A stretch of DNA of 64,000 nt from positions 91,221-155,220 of the forward strand of contig JAUWGP010000001.1 in NCBI GenBank assembly GCA_030606335.1, given 5' to 3'. Below the pieces are notes generated by a model that was given only the letters and a program-made list of their open reading frames with translations, was not told the origin of the DNA and did not search any database. Positions 33,865 through 43,764 of this stretch are shown here, piece by piece. Made by a program: the position numbers and the translations under genes. Position 1 is the first letter of the stretch. Every line of letters starts with the position of its first letter. The DNA is from Caldifarciminota bacterium. Lineage in GTDB: Bacteria > Hydrothermota > UBA3073.

Positions 33865-36184
33865 ATACTTAAATATTGGGAAATCTGTAAAAAAAATAGA
33901 TGCCACATCACTCGTGACAGGAGTAGATAAGTTTACAGATGATTTCAAACTTATAGACCCCCTCTATATCGCCATCCTGTATTCTCCACATTCGCATGCA
34001 GAAATAATGAACATTGACACAACAAAGGCCGAAAATATAAAAGGTGTTGTAGATATCCTTCATTATAAAAATGTTCCAGGGGTTTTACACACCACTGCTG
34101 GTCAGGGATATCCCGAACCATCGCCCTATGATACGTATCTCTTTGATAAAAAGGTGCGGTTTGTGGGAGACAGGGTAGCTCTTGTGGCTGCTGAGACGAA
34201 GGAAGCAGCAGTTGAAGCAAAGGATAAGATAAAGGTCGATTACAAAGTTCTTACATCCCTCTTTAACCCGGAAAAAGCAATGGAAAATTCTGCTCAGCAA
34301 ATCCATGAAGATGATGAGTATGCCAAAATCCCTGTGAAGTACAGACCTGATATAAATCTTGCTGCAGAGGTTGAAATCACTTTAGGAGACATAGAAAAGG
34401 GTTTTCAGAAGGCAGATTTTATACTGGAACATATTTATCAAACACAATATGCCTCACATTGTGCTATAGAACCTCATGCCGCTTTATCTTTTTTCGACGA
34501 GAGAGGAAGGTTGGTTATAATCTCCTCAACACAGGTTCCCTTTCATGTTAGAAGAATCGTAAGTAGCGTCCTCTCCATACCAGCAGGGATGATACGGGTA
34601 ATTAAACCAAGAATCGGAGGAGGATTTGGTGGAAAACAGGAGGTGTTTTTAGAGCCTCTTGTTGCACTTGTTACATGGCGAAACAAACGTCCAGCCAAGA
34701 TTATACTATCGAGAAAGGAAGTCTTTGTCTCCTCAAGAACACGGCACCCTACAAGAATCAGAATGAAAACAGGAGTCAAAAATGATGGAACAATAACATC
34801 ACTGGAGATGGACAGTCTTATGAATGCCGGCGCATACGGTTCACATTCCCTCACTGTCCTTTCAAACATTGGAGCAAAGGTTTTACCCATCTTTAATAAG
34901 ATTGAGAACATCCATTTTATAGGAAGGTCTGTATATACAAATCTCCCCATTGGCGGTGCGTACAGGGGATATGGTGCAACACAGGGATACTTCGCATTTA
35001 ACCAGCACATGGATATTATTGCCAGGAAAACCAACCAGGATATCCTTGAGTTTTTCAAGAGATGGCATATCCAGGAGGGTGAAACATCCAATATCTTTAA
35101 GGCACTTGGAGAGGGAAAGGAGGGTGTAAGTCAGATAATCAAATCATGTAAACTCGATGAGTGTATAGACAGAGGAGCAGCAGCTATTAACTGGTACAAC
35201 AAGCGGGGAAAGAGAATTAAATCAGGAGAAGATAGGGTGAAGGGAGTTGGTATGGCTGTAGCAATGCAGGGTTCAGGTATCCCAAAGATCGATATGGGCA
35301 GTGCCTCCATGAAGATGAACGAGGATGGTTCATTTAATCTTCTTGTTGGTGCCACCGACCTTGGAACGGGCTCAGATACCATACTTGCCCAGATAGCTGC
35401 AGAGGTATTACGTATACCTGTCGAAAAAATAATTGTCCTTTCTTCAGACACAGACCTTACTCCTTTTGATGTAGGTGCTTATGCCTCCTCTACGACCTAT
35501 GTTTCAGGTAGTGCTGTTGAAAAATGTGCTCGAAAGATAGCAGAACAAATCATAAATGTTGCATCAAATATTCTAAAATCAAAAAAGGAAAACCTTCTAC
35601 TTGATATGGGTAAAGTAATAGATATACGTAATAAAAAAGCGGTCTCCTTTGAGGAAATTTCTCTTTATTCCCTGTACAAACAAGACCAATTTCAGATACA
35701 GTCTCAGGCATCTCATGTCTCTTCAGAATCACCACCACCATTTATCGCTCAGTTTGTAGAGGTAGAAGTGGATATTAAGACCGGCAGGATTTATGTCATT
35801 AAATTCGTTTCTGCTGTTGACTGCGGACAGCCTATACATCCAAAACTCGTTGAAGGGCAGGTGGAAGGTTCTGTTGTCAACGGCATTAGTTACGCTCTCT
35901 GGGAGGACTACCTCTTTGATTCTAAAGGACGAGTATCAAACAGCCATTTCTGGGATTACAAAATATATACAGCTGCTGATATTCCTAAAATTGAGACTAT
36001 AGTTGTAAGCTCCTATGAAGAGACAGGTCCTTTTGGTGCCAAGTCTGTCGGGGAAATCGCCATAAATGGTCCTGCTCCTGCCATTGCTAATGCCATTTAC
36101 GATGCTACAGGGGTAAGATTGTTTGATTTACCCTTTACACCTGAAAAGGTATATAAAAAGATTAAGGAGGCTGGTCGTACATGA
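33857..36184 (+). CDS. xanthine dehydrogenase-family molybdenum subunit (first set)
   Basis: 775 residues, the usual length of XdhA/CoxL-type large subunits. Molybdopterin-binding motifs: RIGGGFGGKQE, GGAYRGYGATQG (with the substrate-site Arg), VGATDLGTGSDT. The catalytic Glu is in GPFGAKSVGEIAINGPAPAI near residue 732. It hydroxylates or reduces a purine; which one cannot be read from sequence. Overlaps the 2Fe-2S gene (8 bases) and the hydantoinase gene (ATGA), consistent with one operon. Confidence 0.92.
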   Translation: MDKYLNIGKSVKKIDATSLVTGVDKFTDDFKLIDPLYIAILYSPHSHAEIMNIDTTKAENIKGVVDILHYKNVPGVLHTTAGQGYPEPSPYDTYLFDKKVRFVGDRVALVAAETKEAAVEAKDKIKVDYKVLTSLFNPEKAMENSAQQIHEDDEYAKIPVKYRPDINLAAEVEITLGDIEKGFQKADFILEHIYQTQYASHCAIEPHAALSFFDERGRLVIISSTQVPFHVRRIVSSVLSIPAGMIRVIKPRIGGGFGGKQEVFLEPLVALVTWRNKRPAKIILSRKEVFVSSRTRHPTRIRMKTGVKNDGTITSLEMDSLMNAGAYGSHSLTVLSNIGAKVLPIFNKIENIHFIGRSVYTNLPIGGAYRGYGATQGYFAFNQHMDIIARKTNQDILEFFKRWHIQEGETSNIFKALGEGKEGVSQIIKSCKLDECIDRGAAAINWYNKRGKRIKSGEDRVKGVGMAVAMQGSGIPKIDMGSASMKMNEDGSFNLLVGATDLGTGSDTILAQIAAEVLRIPVEKIIVLSSDTDLTPFDVGAYASSTTYVSGSAVEKCARKIAEQIINVASNILKSKKENLLLDMGKVIDIRNKKAVSFEEISLYSLYKQDQFQIQSQASHVSSESPPPFIAQFVEVEVDIKTGRIYVIKFVSAVDCGQPIHPKLVEGQVEGSVVNGISYALWEDYLFDSKGRVSNSHFWDYKIYTAADIPKIETIVVSSYEETGPFGAKSVGEIAINGPAPAIANAIYDATGVRLFDLPFTPEKVYKKIKEAGRT

Positions 36185-37521
36185 TTATCAAAAACGGCAG
36201 GGTTGCTCTTCCCGGAGAAAAAGTTTTTAAAGTTGTGGATATAAGGATTGAGAGAGAACAGATTGTTGAAATAGGGACAAATCTGTCAGGTAATAAAAAT
36301 ATCATTGATGCTAAAGGGATTATTGTATTACCTGGTGGTATAGACCCTCATGTCCACTTCGATGAACCGGGATATACTTATAGGGAGGACTTTTATCACG
36401 GTAGCTGTGCTGCTGCGTCAGGTGGAATCACTACTGTAATTGATATGCCTTGCACATCCATTCCTCCCGTTATAAATAAGGTGAATCTTCAAAAAAAATT
36501 AGATGTAATAGAGAACAAATCTGTCGTTGACTTTGGACTCTATGGTGGAGTTTCTGCACAGTCATTTGAGGAGAGTTTTCCTGGTTACATGGAAGAGCTT
36601 GCTGGGTCTGTTCCTGGATTTAAAACCTATTTCGCCTCTGGAATGGAGTCTTTTGAACAGCTCAATTTTTACCAGTTTAGGAAGGTCCTCCAGGAAGCAA
36701 AAAACCTGGGGCTTCCGGTTCTCCTTCATGCAGAGGATTACAATTATGTGAAGACTGCTACAGAATCCCTTATAACAAAAGGAAATCAGCCTATTCATTA
36801 TTACAAGTCACGCCCTGAGGCAGCAGAAATTTCCGCAGTGCTTACAGCAGTGGAACTTGCAGAGGAGGTTAATGCCGATCTTCATATTGTGCATATAGGA
36901 ACTGCTAAGGCAGGGGAGATTCTTAAAGGAAGCAAAATAACAGGAGAAACAGCACCCCATTACCTCCAGTTTGATGTAAGGGATTTCGTGAGAATCGGTT
37001 CACCCTTAAAAGTAACGCCTCCTGTTAAATCATCTGAAAATAGAGATGGACTGTGGAGACTTCTTGCCGATGGTGTGATTAATTTTGTTGCATCCGACCA
37101 TGCCCCCTGTGCTTTAGAGGAAAAAAATACTGGTTCAATATGGACGGATTATTCAGGTATACCCGGCTCAGGCACTCTACTTCCTTACATGTTCTCAGAA
37201 GGATTTGTGAAAGGTAAAATCACCCTAAAAAGACTAATAGAAGTGACATCAGAGAATGCTGCAAAAAGATATGGAATTTTTCATAAAAAGGGTTCTATAG
37301 AGCTCGGGAAGGATGCGGATTTTGCCTTTATAGACCCAGACAAGAACTGGGTTGTGGAGGGTAAGAAATTTTATTCAAAAGGAAAAGTCACACCATTTGA
37401 GGGTATGGAGTTTAAAGGACGGATTATCAAAACAATACTGAGAGGAAAAATTATATACGATTCTGAGACAGGGATAATGGTGCAGGGTGGATATGGAAAG
37501 CTGTTCAAGCCGTCGAGTTAA
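36181..37521 (+). CDS. dihydropyrimidinase/hydantoinase-type amidohydrolase
   Basis: 446 residues of the cyclic amidohydrolase group (HyuA, dihydropyrimidinase, allantoinase). Metal ligands are visible: GGIDPHVHFDEPG (HxH), a candidate carboxylated Lys in PGFKTYFASG, HAED, HIVHIGTAKAG, and SDHAPC. It would hydrolyse a cyclic amide (hydantoin, dihydropyrimidine or a purine ring-opening intermediate) to an N-carbamoyl acid. ATG overlaps the preceding stop, with AAGGAGG upstream. In E. coli the neighbouring homologue is HyuA. Exact substrate uncertain. Confidence 0.85.
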   Translation: MIIKNGRVALPGEKVFKVVDIRIEREQIVEIGTNLSGNKNIIDAKGIIVLPGGIDPHVHFDEPGYTYREDFYHGSCAAASGGITTVIDMPCTSIPPVINKVNLQKKLDVIENKSVVDFGLYGGVSAQSFEESFPGYMEELAGSVPGFKTYFASGMESFEQLNFYQFRKVLQEAKNLGLPVLLHAEDYNYVKTATESLITKGNQPIHYYKSRPEAAEISAVLTAVELAEEVNADLHIVHIGTAKAGEILKGSKITGETAPHYLQFDVRDFVRIGSPLKVTPPVKSSENRDGLWRLLADGVINFVASDHAPCALEEKNTGSIWTDYSGIPGSGTLLPYMFSEGFVKGKITLKRLIEVTSENAAKRYGIFHKKGSIELGKDADFAFIDPDKNWVVEGKKFYSKGKVTPFEGMEFKGRIIKTILRGKIIYDSETGIMVQGGYGKLFKPSS

Positions 37522-37546
37522 TAAAGAACAAAAAATAAGTATTTAG

Positions 37547-37760
37547 CACGAATTGAATTCGTGCCTATATATCAATAGGCTAAGCAATCGCATTTTATGT
37601 AAAGACTATATAACTAAATACAATAATGACATAAAGAATGAGATTGCCACACTCATCCCCCAATTCCAGAAGGATGGGGGATTCGTTCGCAATGACTGCT
37701 TTTTGTGAGTACCCCGCCAAGTCGGGGTAAGCAATGACACGGTCATTGCACTCCATAAAT
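37547..37760. repeat. intergenic dispersed repeats within the purine cluster
   Basis: The 250-base gap holds the cacgaattgaattcgtg unit (37547-37567), a gagattgccaca...caatgac unit (37640-37700), gccaagtcggggtaagcaat, and a partial copy of the three-way-junction repeat (tgacacggtcattgcactcca, about 37735-37755). It separates the first operon from ssnA; no clear promoter seen. Confidence 0.65.
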
Positions 37761-37774
37761 AAAACTATCAAAAA

Positions 37775-39112
37775 ATGGTTATGGCTAAAAATCTTTTAAA
37801 TAATACATCAACGAAAAAGGAATCTATACGCTATATCGTCGGTAATGGTGTAGTAACTGATGGATTAAATCTCTTGTTGGATAATGGCGCTATACTTATA
37901 AATGGTGAAAATATCGAGAAAATAGGGAAAACAGATGAAATAAAAGAGGAAGGAATTGATTTTATAGATGTTGAAGGTCGCCTTATAATTCCTGGACTTG
38001 TTAATTTTCATCACCATTTATATTCATCCCTTGCTGTGGGGCTCTCCCCACATGGGAAGACTGAGAATTTTATTCATATACTTGAAAATCTCTGGTGGCG
38101 TCTGGATTCTGCCCTTGATGAGGATTCTGTTTATTATTCCGCTCTACTCGGTATTATAGATTCGATAAAATATGGTGTAACCACGATTTTTGACCACCAC
38201 GCCTCCATGAACTATGTCAGTAACAGCCTTTTTACTATTGAAAGTGCATTTAAGCTTGCTGGTATCAAGGGTGTTCTCTGCTTTGAAACCTCTGACAGGA
38301 TGGGTAAAGAGGAAGTTCAAAAGCACATAGATGAGAATCTTGAATTCTACAGGGCACACGAAGACTCTTTATCTATAAAGGGTATGTTTGGACTTCATGC
38401 AAATCTCACGCTCAGCGATAAGACCTTGAAAAAAATCAGCCATATGAAGCCTGAAAAGATGCCTATCCATGTGCACTGTGGTGAAGACATAACAGATCTG
38501 GACTATTGTATTAAACAGGGTTATAGAGGGGTTGTGGATAGATTATACAAATTTGGTTTGTTGAATTCGACTTCGATTCTTGCTCATGCTGTTCACCTTT
38601 CTGAAGAAGATTATGGAATTCTTGAGAATATTAAGCCTATTGTTGTTTCGAATCCAGAATCCAATGCCAACAACCGTGAGGGAAAAATGGACAGAAGACA
38701 AATAAAAAGGTTCGTACTCGGCACAGATGGTATGAGTGGTGATATGATAGGAACCCTGAGATCCCTTTACCTTTTAGGTGAAGGTATTCAGGAGTCTCTG
38801 GATGAAATGAAGAAAATCTTTTTTAACTACCAATACGATATTCTAAGAAAGTTTTTCCCAGAAACAGGAATATTTGAGAAGGGTGGGAAGGCTGATATTG
38901 CTGTATTAGATTATATTCCCATAACCCCATTAGAACTGAACAATATCACTAGCCATCTGATTTTTGGAGTAAAGGGATGTAAGGTTCATATGACAATCTC
39001 AAATGGTAATATTTTATATAAGGAAGGTAGAATAACCTTTCTGGATGAGAATAAAATAATTGAGGAATCTAAAAGGGTAACAAAAGAGCTTCACAAGAGG
39101 TACTATGGCTGA
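37775..39112 (+). CDS. ssnA: SsnA-type aminohydrolase
   Basis: 445 residues, the same size as E. coli SsnA, of the amidohydrolase superfamily (guanine deaminase-like). Metal-site motifs: PGLVNFHHHLYSS, IHVHCGEDITD, ILAHAVHLSE and LGTDGMSGD. In E. coli the gene sits in the same purine locus. It probably deaminates or opens a purine-derived intermediate; the precise reaction is not assignable here. The start could be ATG 37775 (MVMAKNLL) or the next ATG. It overlaps the flavin reductase gene by 8 bases. Confidence 0.85.
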   Translation: MVMAKNLLNNTSTKKESIRYIVGNGVVTDGLNLLLDNGAILINGENIEKIGKTDEIKEEGIDFIDVEGRLIIPGLVNFHHHLYSSLAVGLSPHGKTENFIHILENLWWRLDSALDEDSVYYSALLGIIDSIKYGVTTIFDHHASMNYVSNSLFTIESAFKLAGIKGVLCFETSDRMGKEEVQKHIDENLEFYRAHEDSLSIKGMFGLHANLTLSDKTLKKISHMKPEKMPIHVHCGEDITDLDYCIKQGYRGVVDRLYKFGLLNSTSILAHAVHLSEEDYGILENIKPIVVSNPESNANNREGKMDRRQIKRFVLGTDGMSGDMIGTLRSLYLLGEGIQESLDEMKKIFFNYQYDILRKFFPETGIFEKGGKADIAVLDYIPITPLELNNITSHLIFGVKGCKVHMTISNGNILYKEGRITFLDENKIIEESKRVTKELHKRYYG

Positions 39113-40202
39113 TATATTCGTAAAAATAAATGGTATCAGGTTTAAAAATCCTGTACTAACAGCAGCAGGACCTAATGTAAGGACAGCTTATATGATGATA
39201 GCTGCAGTAAAAGGCGGAGCAGGGGGAATAGTGTCCAAGACTGTATCTGTAAAACCAGCCAGTGATTCGAGACCAACCATAAGGAAGGCTTCCTGCAAGG
39301 GAATTATGAACTGTGAGACCTGGTCTGAAATCCCTGTAGAGGAATTTATCATTGAATGCCAAAAGGTCAGAAAAACAGGAGTTCCTCTTATCGTCTCAAT
39401 TGGATACAGGTCAGAGGAAGTAAGACAGCTTGGAGTTCTGATAGAGAAAGAAGTTCAGCCTGATGCAATTGAGTTTTCTACTCATTATGTAGGAAGGTCA
39501 GTTGAACCTTTGCTGAACGTAGCAAAGAGTTTGAGACAGAGCGTAAGACTCCCTATCTGGATGAAGGTCTCACCGAATTTTCCTGATATTGAAGAGCTGG
39601 CTATAAAGGCTTCACAATATGTTGATTGTTTTGTAGCTATCAATTCCTTTGGTCCAGTGCTTGATTTTGATGTAGAAAATGTCCAACCACTTCTTGGTTC
39701 CGATTATGGACAGGGATGGTTATCCGGACCTCCAATTCTTCCCATTGCACTCCGGATTGTGTATCAAATCTCTTCTGTTCAGAAAAAGCCTGTAATAGGA
39801 GTAGGAGGAATTGAAAAGGGTACAGATGCAATAAAATTCTTTATGTCAGGTGCTTCTCTGGTTCAGGTGTGTTCTACAGCCATAAAGAAAGGACACCAGA
39901 CTTATGGTAAGATAGCCCTGGAAATCAATGATTGGCTTGATGCTCATGAATATAGTTCAATAGAGGAAATAAGGGGACTCTACAGGAAAAAGTTAAAGGA
40001 GCAAAGGATGTTTTCCAGACAACCTGTGATGACTATTAATAAAAAAAGGTGTACAGGATGTAAGGTTTGCATAAAAAGATGTGTACAGGGAGCACTTTAT
40101 ATGAATGGAAAGTTAGCAGAAGTAATACAAGAGAATTGTATCGGATGTGGTTTCTGCCAGGACTTTTGTTCTTATGATGCAATGGAATTGAAGGAAATTT
40201 AG
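39105..40202 (+). CDS. PreA-like FMN/4Fe-4S reductase (dihydropyrimidine dehydrogenase type)
   Basis: 365 residues. An FMN-binding TIM barrel like dihydroorotate/dihydropyrimidine dehydrogenase (residues 1-290: NPVLTAAGPNVRTAYMMIAA, VIGVGGIEKGTDAIKFFMSG) is followed by two 4Fe-4S motifs (RCTGCKVCIKRCVQ and NCIGCGFCQDFCS). PreA-type proteins reduce pyrimidine rings with a partner flavoprotein (PreT), which is not in this window. The active-site loop reads IEFSTHYVGR, so the usual catalytic Cys appears replaced by Ser/Thr. E. coli's locus has the much larger YgfK, which also contains such a barrel; this may be its compact counterpart. A reductive role on an oxidised purine is inferred. Confidence 0.82.
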   Translation: MADIFVKINGIRFKNPVLTAAGPNVRTAYMMIAAVKGGAGGIVSKTVSVKPASDSRPTIRKASCKGIMNCETWSEIPVEEFIIECQKVRKTGVPLIVSIGYRSEEVRQLGVLIEKEVQPDAIEFSTHYVGRSVEPLLNVAKSLRQSVRLPIWMKVSPNFPDIEELAIKASQYVDCFVAINSFGPVLDFDVENVQPLLGSDYGQGWLSGPPILPIALRIVYQISSVQKKPVIGVGGIEKGTDAIKFFMSGASLVQVCSTAIKKGHQTYGKIALEINDWLDAHEYSSIEEIRGLYRKKLKEQRMFSRQPVMTINKKRCTGCKVCIKRCVQGALYMNGKLAEVIQENCIGCGFCQDFCSYDAMELKEI

Positions 40203-40403
40203 GTAAATATAGTATAACTAAGGGCTACAACTACATTAAGAATGAGATTGCCACGCTCCTGTTAGTCGCTCGCAATGACATGCGCTGCTTTATATCATTT
40301 CGAGGATTCCGTCACATTTCTTGACGGATAACGAAGCAATTTTGTGTTGTGTTTGTAATATAAGGTTAATAATAATAGCATTTTAATCGTATTAGAATCT
40401 ATT
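40203..40403. repeat. intergenic dispersed repeats
   Basis: The gap contains gagattgccacgctcctgtt, cgctcgcaatgacatgcg and ttcttgacggataacgaag units, relatives of those at 4168 and 37640. No gene seen. Confidence 0.5.
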
Positions 40404-41594
40404 ATGGAAATTGTAAGAATAATAAAGGAAAAATCAAAAAAATATAGAGATTACACCGCAGAAAACCTCTCACAAATCGTCAGGATTCCTTCACTGAGCG
40501 GTGATGAGGAGAACGTTATCAAAAGAATTAAAGTAAAACTCGAAAAAGCAGGCTTTAATAATGTGCACGTAGATGGACTAGGTAACCTTATTGGAAGAAT
40601 TGGAAATGGAAAAAAAATACTGACAATCGATGCGCATATCGATACTGTTGATACAGGAGATTTAAACAGGTGGGAATTTGAACCATTTTCTGGTTCCATA
40701 AAAAACGGAATGGTTCTTGGAAGAGGGTCGGTGGATCAGAAAGGAGGCGCTGCCTCAATGATTACTGCAGGTCGTATTCTTAAAGAGATTGGATATAATG
40801 GAAATTTCAGTATATACTTCACCTTTACGATTATGGAGGAGGATTGCGAGGGACTTTGCTGGAAACATTTGATTGAAAATGAAAAACTCATTCCGCATTT
40901 TGTTGTATCTACTGAACCAACAAATCTTGGAGTATACAGGGGGCAGAGAGGTCGGATGGAGATTGAGCTAAATTTCAAAGGGGTTTCTGCACACGGTTCA
41001 GCACCAGAGAGAGGAGACAATGCCATATACAAGGCATCAGAAATAGTGTTAAAAATAGAAAAACTTAATGAAAAACTTCGGTCTGACGACTTCCTTGGTA
41101 AAGGTACGGTTGCAGCAACACTCATAACTTCAGAATCTCCATCGTTATGTGCCATTCCTGACAGGTGCATGCTACACCTTGACCGAAGACTTACATGGGA
41201 AGAAACAAGGGAGAGTGCACTTAAAGAGGTAAAAGATATAGCAGGAAAAGATGTGACAGTAGAAGTTCCTGTTTACAATAATAAGAGCTACAAAGGAATA
41301 CCAGTTAGTCAAGATAAGCACTTCCCCACATGGAAAATACCAGAGAATCATCCTCTGATAAGAGTCGGAGTAAGTACCTGTCAACTTCTATTCGGGGAGA
41401 TTCCTGTGGTTGGGAAGTGGGCATTTTCCACAAATGGAGTGGTAATATGTGGAATATATAATATTCCGACAATCGGATTTGGACCTGGAAATGAAAAATA
41501 TGCACACGCACCCAATGAAAGAATTCCTGTAGACCATCTTGAAAAAGCTTCTGCCTTTTACGCACTTTTACCATATGTTATTGAGGGAATTTAA
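40404..41594 (+). CDS. ygeY: YgeY-type M20 peptidase/deacylase
   Basis: 396 residues of the M20 zinc peptidase family. Motifs: LTIDAHIDTVDTG (metal His/Asp), GRGSVDQKGGAASM (bridging Asp), IMEEDCEGLCWKHL (catalytic Glu-Glu), the lid domain GVSAHGSAPERGDNA, and GPGNEKYAHAPNERI (last His). Length and the neighbouring carbamoyltransferase match YgeY of the E. coli purine locus. It probably hydrolyses an N-carbamoyl or ureido acid intermediate. The stop overlaps the next start (TAATG). Confidence 0.88.
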   Translation: MEIVRIIKEKSKKYRDYTAENLSQIVRIPSLSGDEENVIKRIKVKLEKAGFNNVHVDGLGNLIGRIGNGKKILTIDAHIDTVDTGDLNRWEFEPFSGSIKNGMVLGRGSVDQKGGAASMITAGRILKEIGYNGNFSIYFTFTIMEEDCEGLCWKHLIENEKLIPHFVVSTEPTNLGVYRGQRGRMEIELNFKGVSAHGSAPERGDNAIYKASEIVLKIEKLNEKLRSDDFLGKGTVAATLITSESPSLCAIPDRCMLHLDRRLTWEETRESALKEVKDIAGKDVTVEVPVYNNKSYKGIPVSQDKHFPTWKIPENHPLIRVGVSTCQLLFGEIPVVGKWAFSTNGVVICGIYNIPTIGFGPGNEKYAHAPNERIPVDHLEKASAFYALLPYVIEGI

Positions 41595-42604
41595 TGAAGA
41601 ACTCATTACAAGGAAAACATCTTATGACATTTGAATCCTGGTCAAAACAGAATATTGATACAGTGCTTCAGACATCTTTATACCTAAAGAGAAAACTTGC
41701 ACATGGTGAAATTATAGAACTTTTAAAACATAAAACCCTGTTTATGATATTCTTTGAGCAGTCAACCAGGACGAGGAATTCCATGGAGGTAGCAATGACA
41801 CAACTGGGTGGACATGCTCATGATCTGACAGCAGACAAGATGCAGATTGCTCATGGAGAGTCACCAAAGGATACCGCAAAAGTATTTTCCAGAATGGGAG
41901 AGGGAATTTCTATCAGGAACTGTTTTTATGGTATTGGCAACAGATATATCAGGGAGATTGCAGAATATGCCAATATCCCTGTCATTTCCATGCAGGATGA
42001 TATATATCATCCTCTCCAGGCTGTAGCTGACCTTATGACTATACAGGAGTATTATGGGAAAAATCTAAGGGGGCTTAAAATAGCAATCACGTGGGCTTAT
42101 GCTGCAACCCATGCCAAGCCGCTGTCTGTACCTCAGTCCCAGATTCTTCTTTTTCCCAGATATGGTATGGATGTTGTGGTTGCTCATCCAGAGGAATTTC
42201 CCCTGCAAAAAGAGATCATTGAAAAGGCAAAGAGAAATGCAACAAGTGCAGATGTGCAAATCAATTTTGTACATGATATGGATGAGGCAATAAAAAACGC
42301 TGATATTGTAATACCCAAGAACTGGGGTGGTTTTGCTTACTTTAAAAAGTATACGGAAAACGAGGAACATAATAAGATGATGGTGTCTAATCTTGAAAAA
42401 CATAAGGATTGGATTTGTGATAGTAAGCGATTTTCCATTGCAAAGAGTGATGCAAAGATCATGCATGCCCTACCTGCAGACAGAGGACATGAGGTGACGG
42501 ATGATGTTCTGGATAGCGAAAATTCCATCATCTATGATGAGGCTGAAAACAGACTGCACACGGTTAGGGGCATCCTTGCTCTTTTGATGGGAGGGAAAAA
42601 GTGA
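41594..42604 (+). CDS. ygeW: knotted carbamoyltransferase (YgeW type)
   Basis: 336 residues, shorter than E. coli YgeW as I recall it (just under 400). Transcarbamylase motifs: FFEQSTRTRNSMEVAM (carbamoyl-phosphate loop STRTR), MQDDIYHPLQAVADLMT (HPxQ) and MHALPADRGHEVTDDV. It likely runs phosphorolysis of a ureido acid to carbamoyl phosphate plus an amine, which would save ATP through a carbamate kinase; no kinase lies in this window. Translationally coupled to ygeY and to the following PLP enzyme. Substrate not proven. Confidence 0.88.
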   Translation: MKNSLQGKHLMTFESWSKQNIDTVLQTSLYLKRKLAHGEIIELLKHKTLFMIFFEQSTRTRNSMEVAMTQLGGHAHDLTADKMQIAHGESPKDTAKVFSRMGEGISIRNCFYGIGNRYIREIAEYANIPVISMQDDIYHPLQAVADLMTIQEYYGKNLRGLKIAITWAYAATHAKPLSVPQSQILLFPRYGMDVVVAHPEEFPLQKEIIEKAKRNATSADVQINFVHDMDEAIKNADIVIPKNWGGFAYFKKYTENEEHNKMMVSNLEKHKDWICDSKRFSIAKSDAKIMHALPADRGHEVTDDVLDSENSIIYDEAENRLHTVRGILALLMGGKK

Positions 42605-43764
42605 TGAGGTTTTTTTACACCTGCAATGAATGTGGAAGAGATTTTGATATTAGGCCGGATTTAATGGTCTGTCCGTATTGTTCCAAAAAACAAGAAAAGA
42701 ACAAACCATTAAGAGGAATCCTCGACGTGGGATTTGATGGCAAATTAAAAAAACAATTTGATATATATGACCTCCTTCCTATAAAAAAGGAGTACTTTCC
42801 GAGTATACCTGTAGGGAATACACCTCTCTGGAAACCAGTGATTCTAAGGAAAAGGCTTGCCTTTCCCAACCTCTATCTGAAGGATGATACACTGAATCCT
42901 ACAGGCTCACTCAAAGACAGGGCATCCTATCTTATCGCCGCCTTTGCACTAAAACATGGGATAAAAAATGTGGTTGTAGCATCCACAGGTAATGCAGCCT
43001 CATCCATGGCAGGAGTGGGGGCAGCAGCAGGTATTAAGGTAACCATATTTATGCCGAAGACTGCTCCCAGGGCAAAAATGGTTCAGTCTCTACAATACGG
43101 AGCAGAGGTCATTCAGGTTGATGGAGATTACAATATAGCATATGACCTATCCCTTGAATACACAAAAAATAAAGGCGGGCTCAATAGAAACACAGCCTAT
43201 AATCCTCTAACAATAGAGGGCAAAAAGACAGTTGCTATAGAGGTGTATCAACAACTTAAAAATGTACCAGATTATTTATTCGTCCCTGTAGGTGATGGTG
43301 CGATTTTAGGTGGAGTTTATAAGGGATTTCGAGATCTTCTAACCCTGGGGTTTATAGATGAAATTCCTATTATCTATGCTGTTCAGGCAGAGGGTAGTAG
43401 TGCTATCTACAGGGCTTTTAAAAAGGGAGAGTTTAATCAACCGAAAGAATCAATGACAATAGCTGATTCTATCTCTGTCGATGTCCCGAGAAATGGATAT
43501 TATGTCCTTAAGCTGCTAAAAAAATACAATGGTAGATGTATCACTGTCTCAGATGAGGATATTTTAAAAGCTCAAAAAGAACTTGCCTCTTCAGCTGGAC
43601 TTTTTTCTGAGCCAGCTGCCTCAGCATCTTTAGCGGGTTTCCTAAAAGTAAAAAATGAAATAAAAAAAGATTCTACCGTAGTTCTTCTGATAACAGGTAA
43701 TGGGCTTAAGGATATTGATTCTGCTATGAGAGGGCTAAGGTTGTTTGATAAGTTAAACCGCTAA
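42604..43764 (+). CDS. threonine synthase-like PLP enzyme with zinc ribbon
   Basis: About 386 residues, fold-type II PLP family. An N-terminal CxxC...CxxC ribbon (TCNECGRDF, MVCPYCSKKQ) is followed by the PLP lysine motif DTLNPTGSLKDRASY and glycine loop FVPVGDGAILGGVYKGF. ATG 42604 is preferred (TGATG overlap with ygeW, Shine-Dalgarno GGGAGGG). Threonine biosynthesis is possible, but its location between ygeW and a MocA gene suggests an ammonia-lyase step on an amino acid left by ring degradation, like YgeX (diaminopropionate ammonia-lyase) in E. coli. Confidence 0.82.
   Translation: MRFFYTCNECGRDFDIRPDLMVCPYCSKKQEKNKPLRGILDVGFDGKLKKQFDIYDLLPIKKEYFPSIPVGNTPLWKPVILRKRLAFPNLYLKDDTLNPTGSLKDRASYLIAAFALKHGIKNVVVASTGNAASSMAGVGAAAGIKVTIFMPKTAPRAKMVQSLQYGAEVIQVDGDYNIAYDLSLEYTKNKGGLNRNTAYNPLTIEGKKTVAIEVYQQLKNVPDYLFVPVGDGAILGGVYKGFRDLLTLGFIDEIPIIYAVQAEGSSAIYRAFKKGEFNQPKESMTIADSISVDVPRNGYYVLKLLKKYNGRCITVSDEDILKAQKELASSAGLFSEPAASASLAGFLKVKNEIKKDSTVVLLITGNGLKDIDSAMRGLRLFDKLNR

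Noticed and set aside
37640..37755. Rho-independent terminator after the hydantoinase gene
   Set aside because: The inverted segments belong to dispersed repeats and lack a clear stem followed by a T-run.
42604..43764. Ordinary threonine synthase of amino acid biosynthesis
   Set aside because: Not excluded by sequence, but translational coupling to ygeW inside a catabolic cluster makes a catabolic role more likely, so it was not named thrC.
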